From Phalacrocorax aristotelis (Eukaryota > Chordata > Aves > Suliformes > Phalacrocoracidae): a DNA stretch of 64,000 nt. This document shows positions 63,542 to 64,000 of this stretch, one piece after another; the stretch's first letter is position 1; every line of letters begins with the position of its first letter. Location: positions 13,405,401 through 13,469,400 of the forward strand of contig NC_134310.1 of the NCBI RefSeq assembly GCF_949628215.1. Direction: 5' to 3'. The notes below the pieces were generated by a model. It was not told the DNA's origin. It saw only the letters and a program-made list of their open reading frames with translations, and ran no database searches. Position numbers and translations under genes: made by a program.

Positions 63542-63909
63542 CTGACCCCAACTGGCCAATGGGATATTAATTCCATACCATGTGACACCATGACCAGTAT
63601 ATTAACCAGGGCAGCTGCTGTGTGGTGGGGTAGTTGTGGCTCAAGGACTGGTGGTATCTGGTTGGTGAGTGTCTGTGACATGCATTTTGTTTTGGTTGTT
63701 CATTCCCCCCCTCACCCGGCCTGGGTTTTGTGCCTCTCATTGTTTTCCTTTCCATTGCATTATTGTTGTTGTCATTGTTTTATTTTAATTATTAAACTGT
63801 TCTTATCTCAATGCAGGAGCTTTACCCTTCTGATTCTTCCCCCCCCATCCTGCCGGTGGGGGAGTGAGCAAGTAGCTGTGTGGGGCTGAGTTGCTGGTTA
63901 AACCACAAC
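63541..63909 (+). repeat. L3-type LTR, 5' truncated
   Basis: From GCTGACCCCAACTGGCCAAT to ...TTAAACCACAAC, with a TATATTAA-type box near 63597 and TTAATTATTAAACTGTTCTT; matches the 3' three quarters of 26041-26699. No primer site follows. Confidence 0.75.
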
Positions 63910-64000
63910 GGAGGGTGTTGTTTCTTTCTTACCAGCTGGGGTCCTGGTTTTAGTTCCATCTTTATTGGAGTCACATTATTGGCTTATCCTGGCGTTCCTG
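63910..64000. other. Window end, no feature seen
   Basis: 91 bases without recognisable motif. Confidence 0.4.

Noticed and set aside
63910..64000. Start of another LTR (TCCTGGTTTTAG near 63951)
   Set aside because: Too short, and the following bases do not continue like any LTR here.

Overview
The window looks like bird nuclear DNA made almost entirely of transposable elements, with no host gene that I recognise. The avian call rests on five CR1 LINE fragments (two retaining the CR1 3' end with CACAGAATCA-type repeats), an alpharetrovirus-like provirus with a tRNA-Trp primer site and 6-bp target duplications, and class III (ERV-L-like) elements whose LTRs carry a tRNA-Lys1,2-type primer site. 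The density and deep nesting of endogenous retroviruses (ERVs) would suit a W chromosome or other low-recombination region; that is inference.

Layout. 1-1735: 5' end of an antisense ERV-L-like element (B1). 2393-4241: LTR plus leader and tandem repeats, cut by an antisense CR1. 6101-12172: provirus A1, with 250-bp LTRs, GTCCCT target duplication, gag with one 2-bp frameshift, open pro and pol, and env reduced to a tiny relic. 12653-16834: antisense ERV-L-like element B3. 16888-26699: sense ERV-L-like element B4, containing a truncated class II element C (21755-24651, gag and dUTPase-protease) and, in its 3' LTR, a solo A-type LTR. 26700-29923: unique sequence plus one CR1 3' end. 29924-48130: antisense ERV-L-like composite B6 of about 18 kb, interrupted by two CR1s, an unrelated LTR and provirus A2 (39355-45577), which itself carries an LTR insertion. 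48131-62860: relic of a Polinton/Maverick (adintovirus-like) DNA virus: type-B DNA polymerase in three pieces, packaging ATPase, and three capsid-region genes on the opposite strand. Its polymerase gene is cut by a CR1 (49123-51508) and by ERV-L-like element B5 (51766-59021). 62838-63909: LTR-like direct repeats and an LTR fragment.

How the parts relate. The Polinton relic is the oldest layer and the ERVs and CR1s used it as a landing site; polymerase motifs resume on the far side of each insertion. A1 and A2 belong to one young family (LTR pair of A1 differs at 4 of 250 sites) with betaretrovirus-style gag/pro/pol frames, a G GGA AAC slip site and ASLV-style splice signals. Element C has the same slip site but adds a dUTPase before its protease. 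The ERV-L-like copies share an in-frame stop and an altered YXDD box at identical positions, suggesting they were copied from already defective sources.
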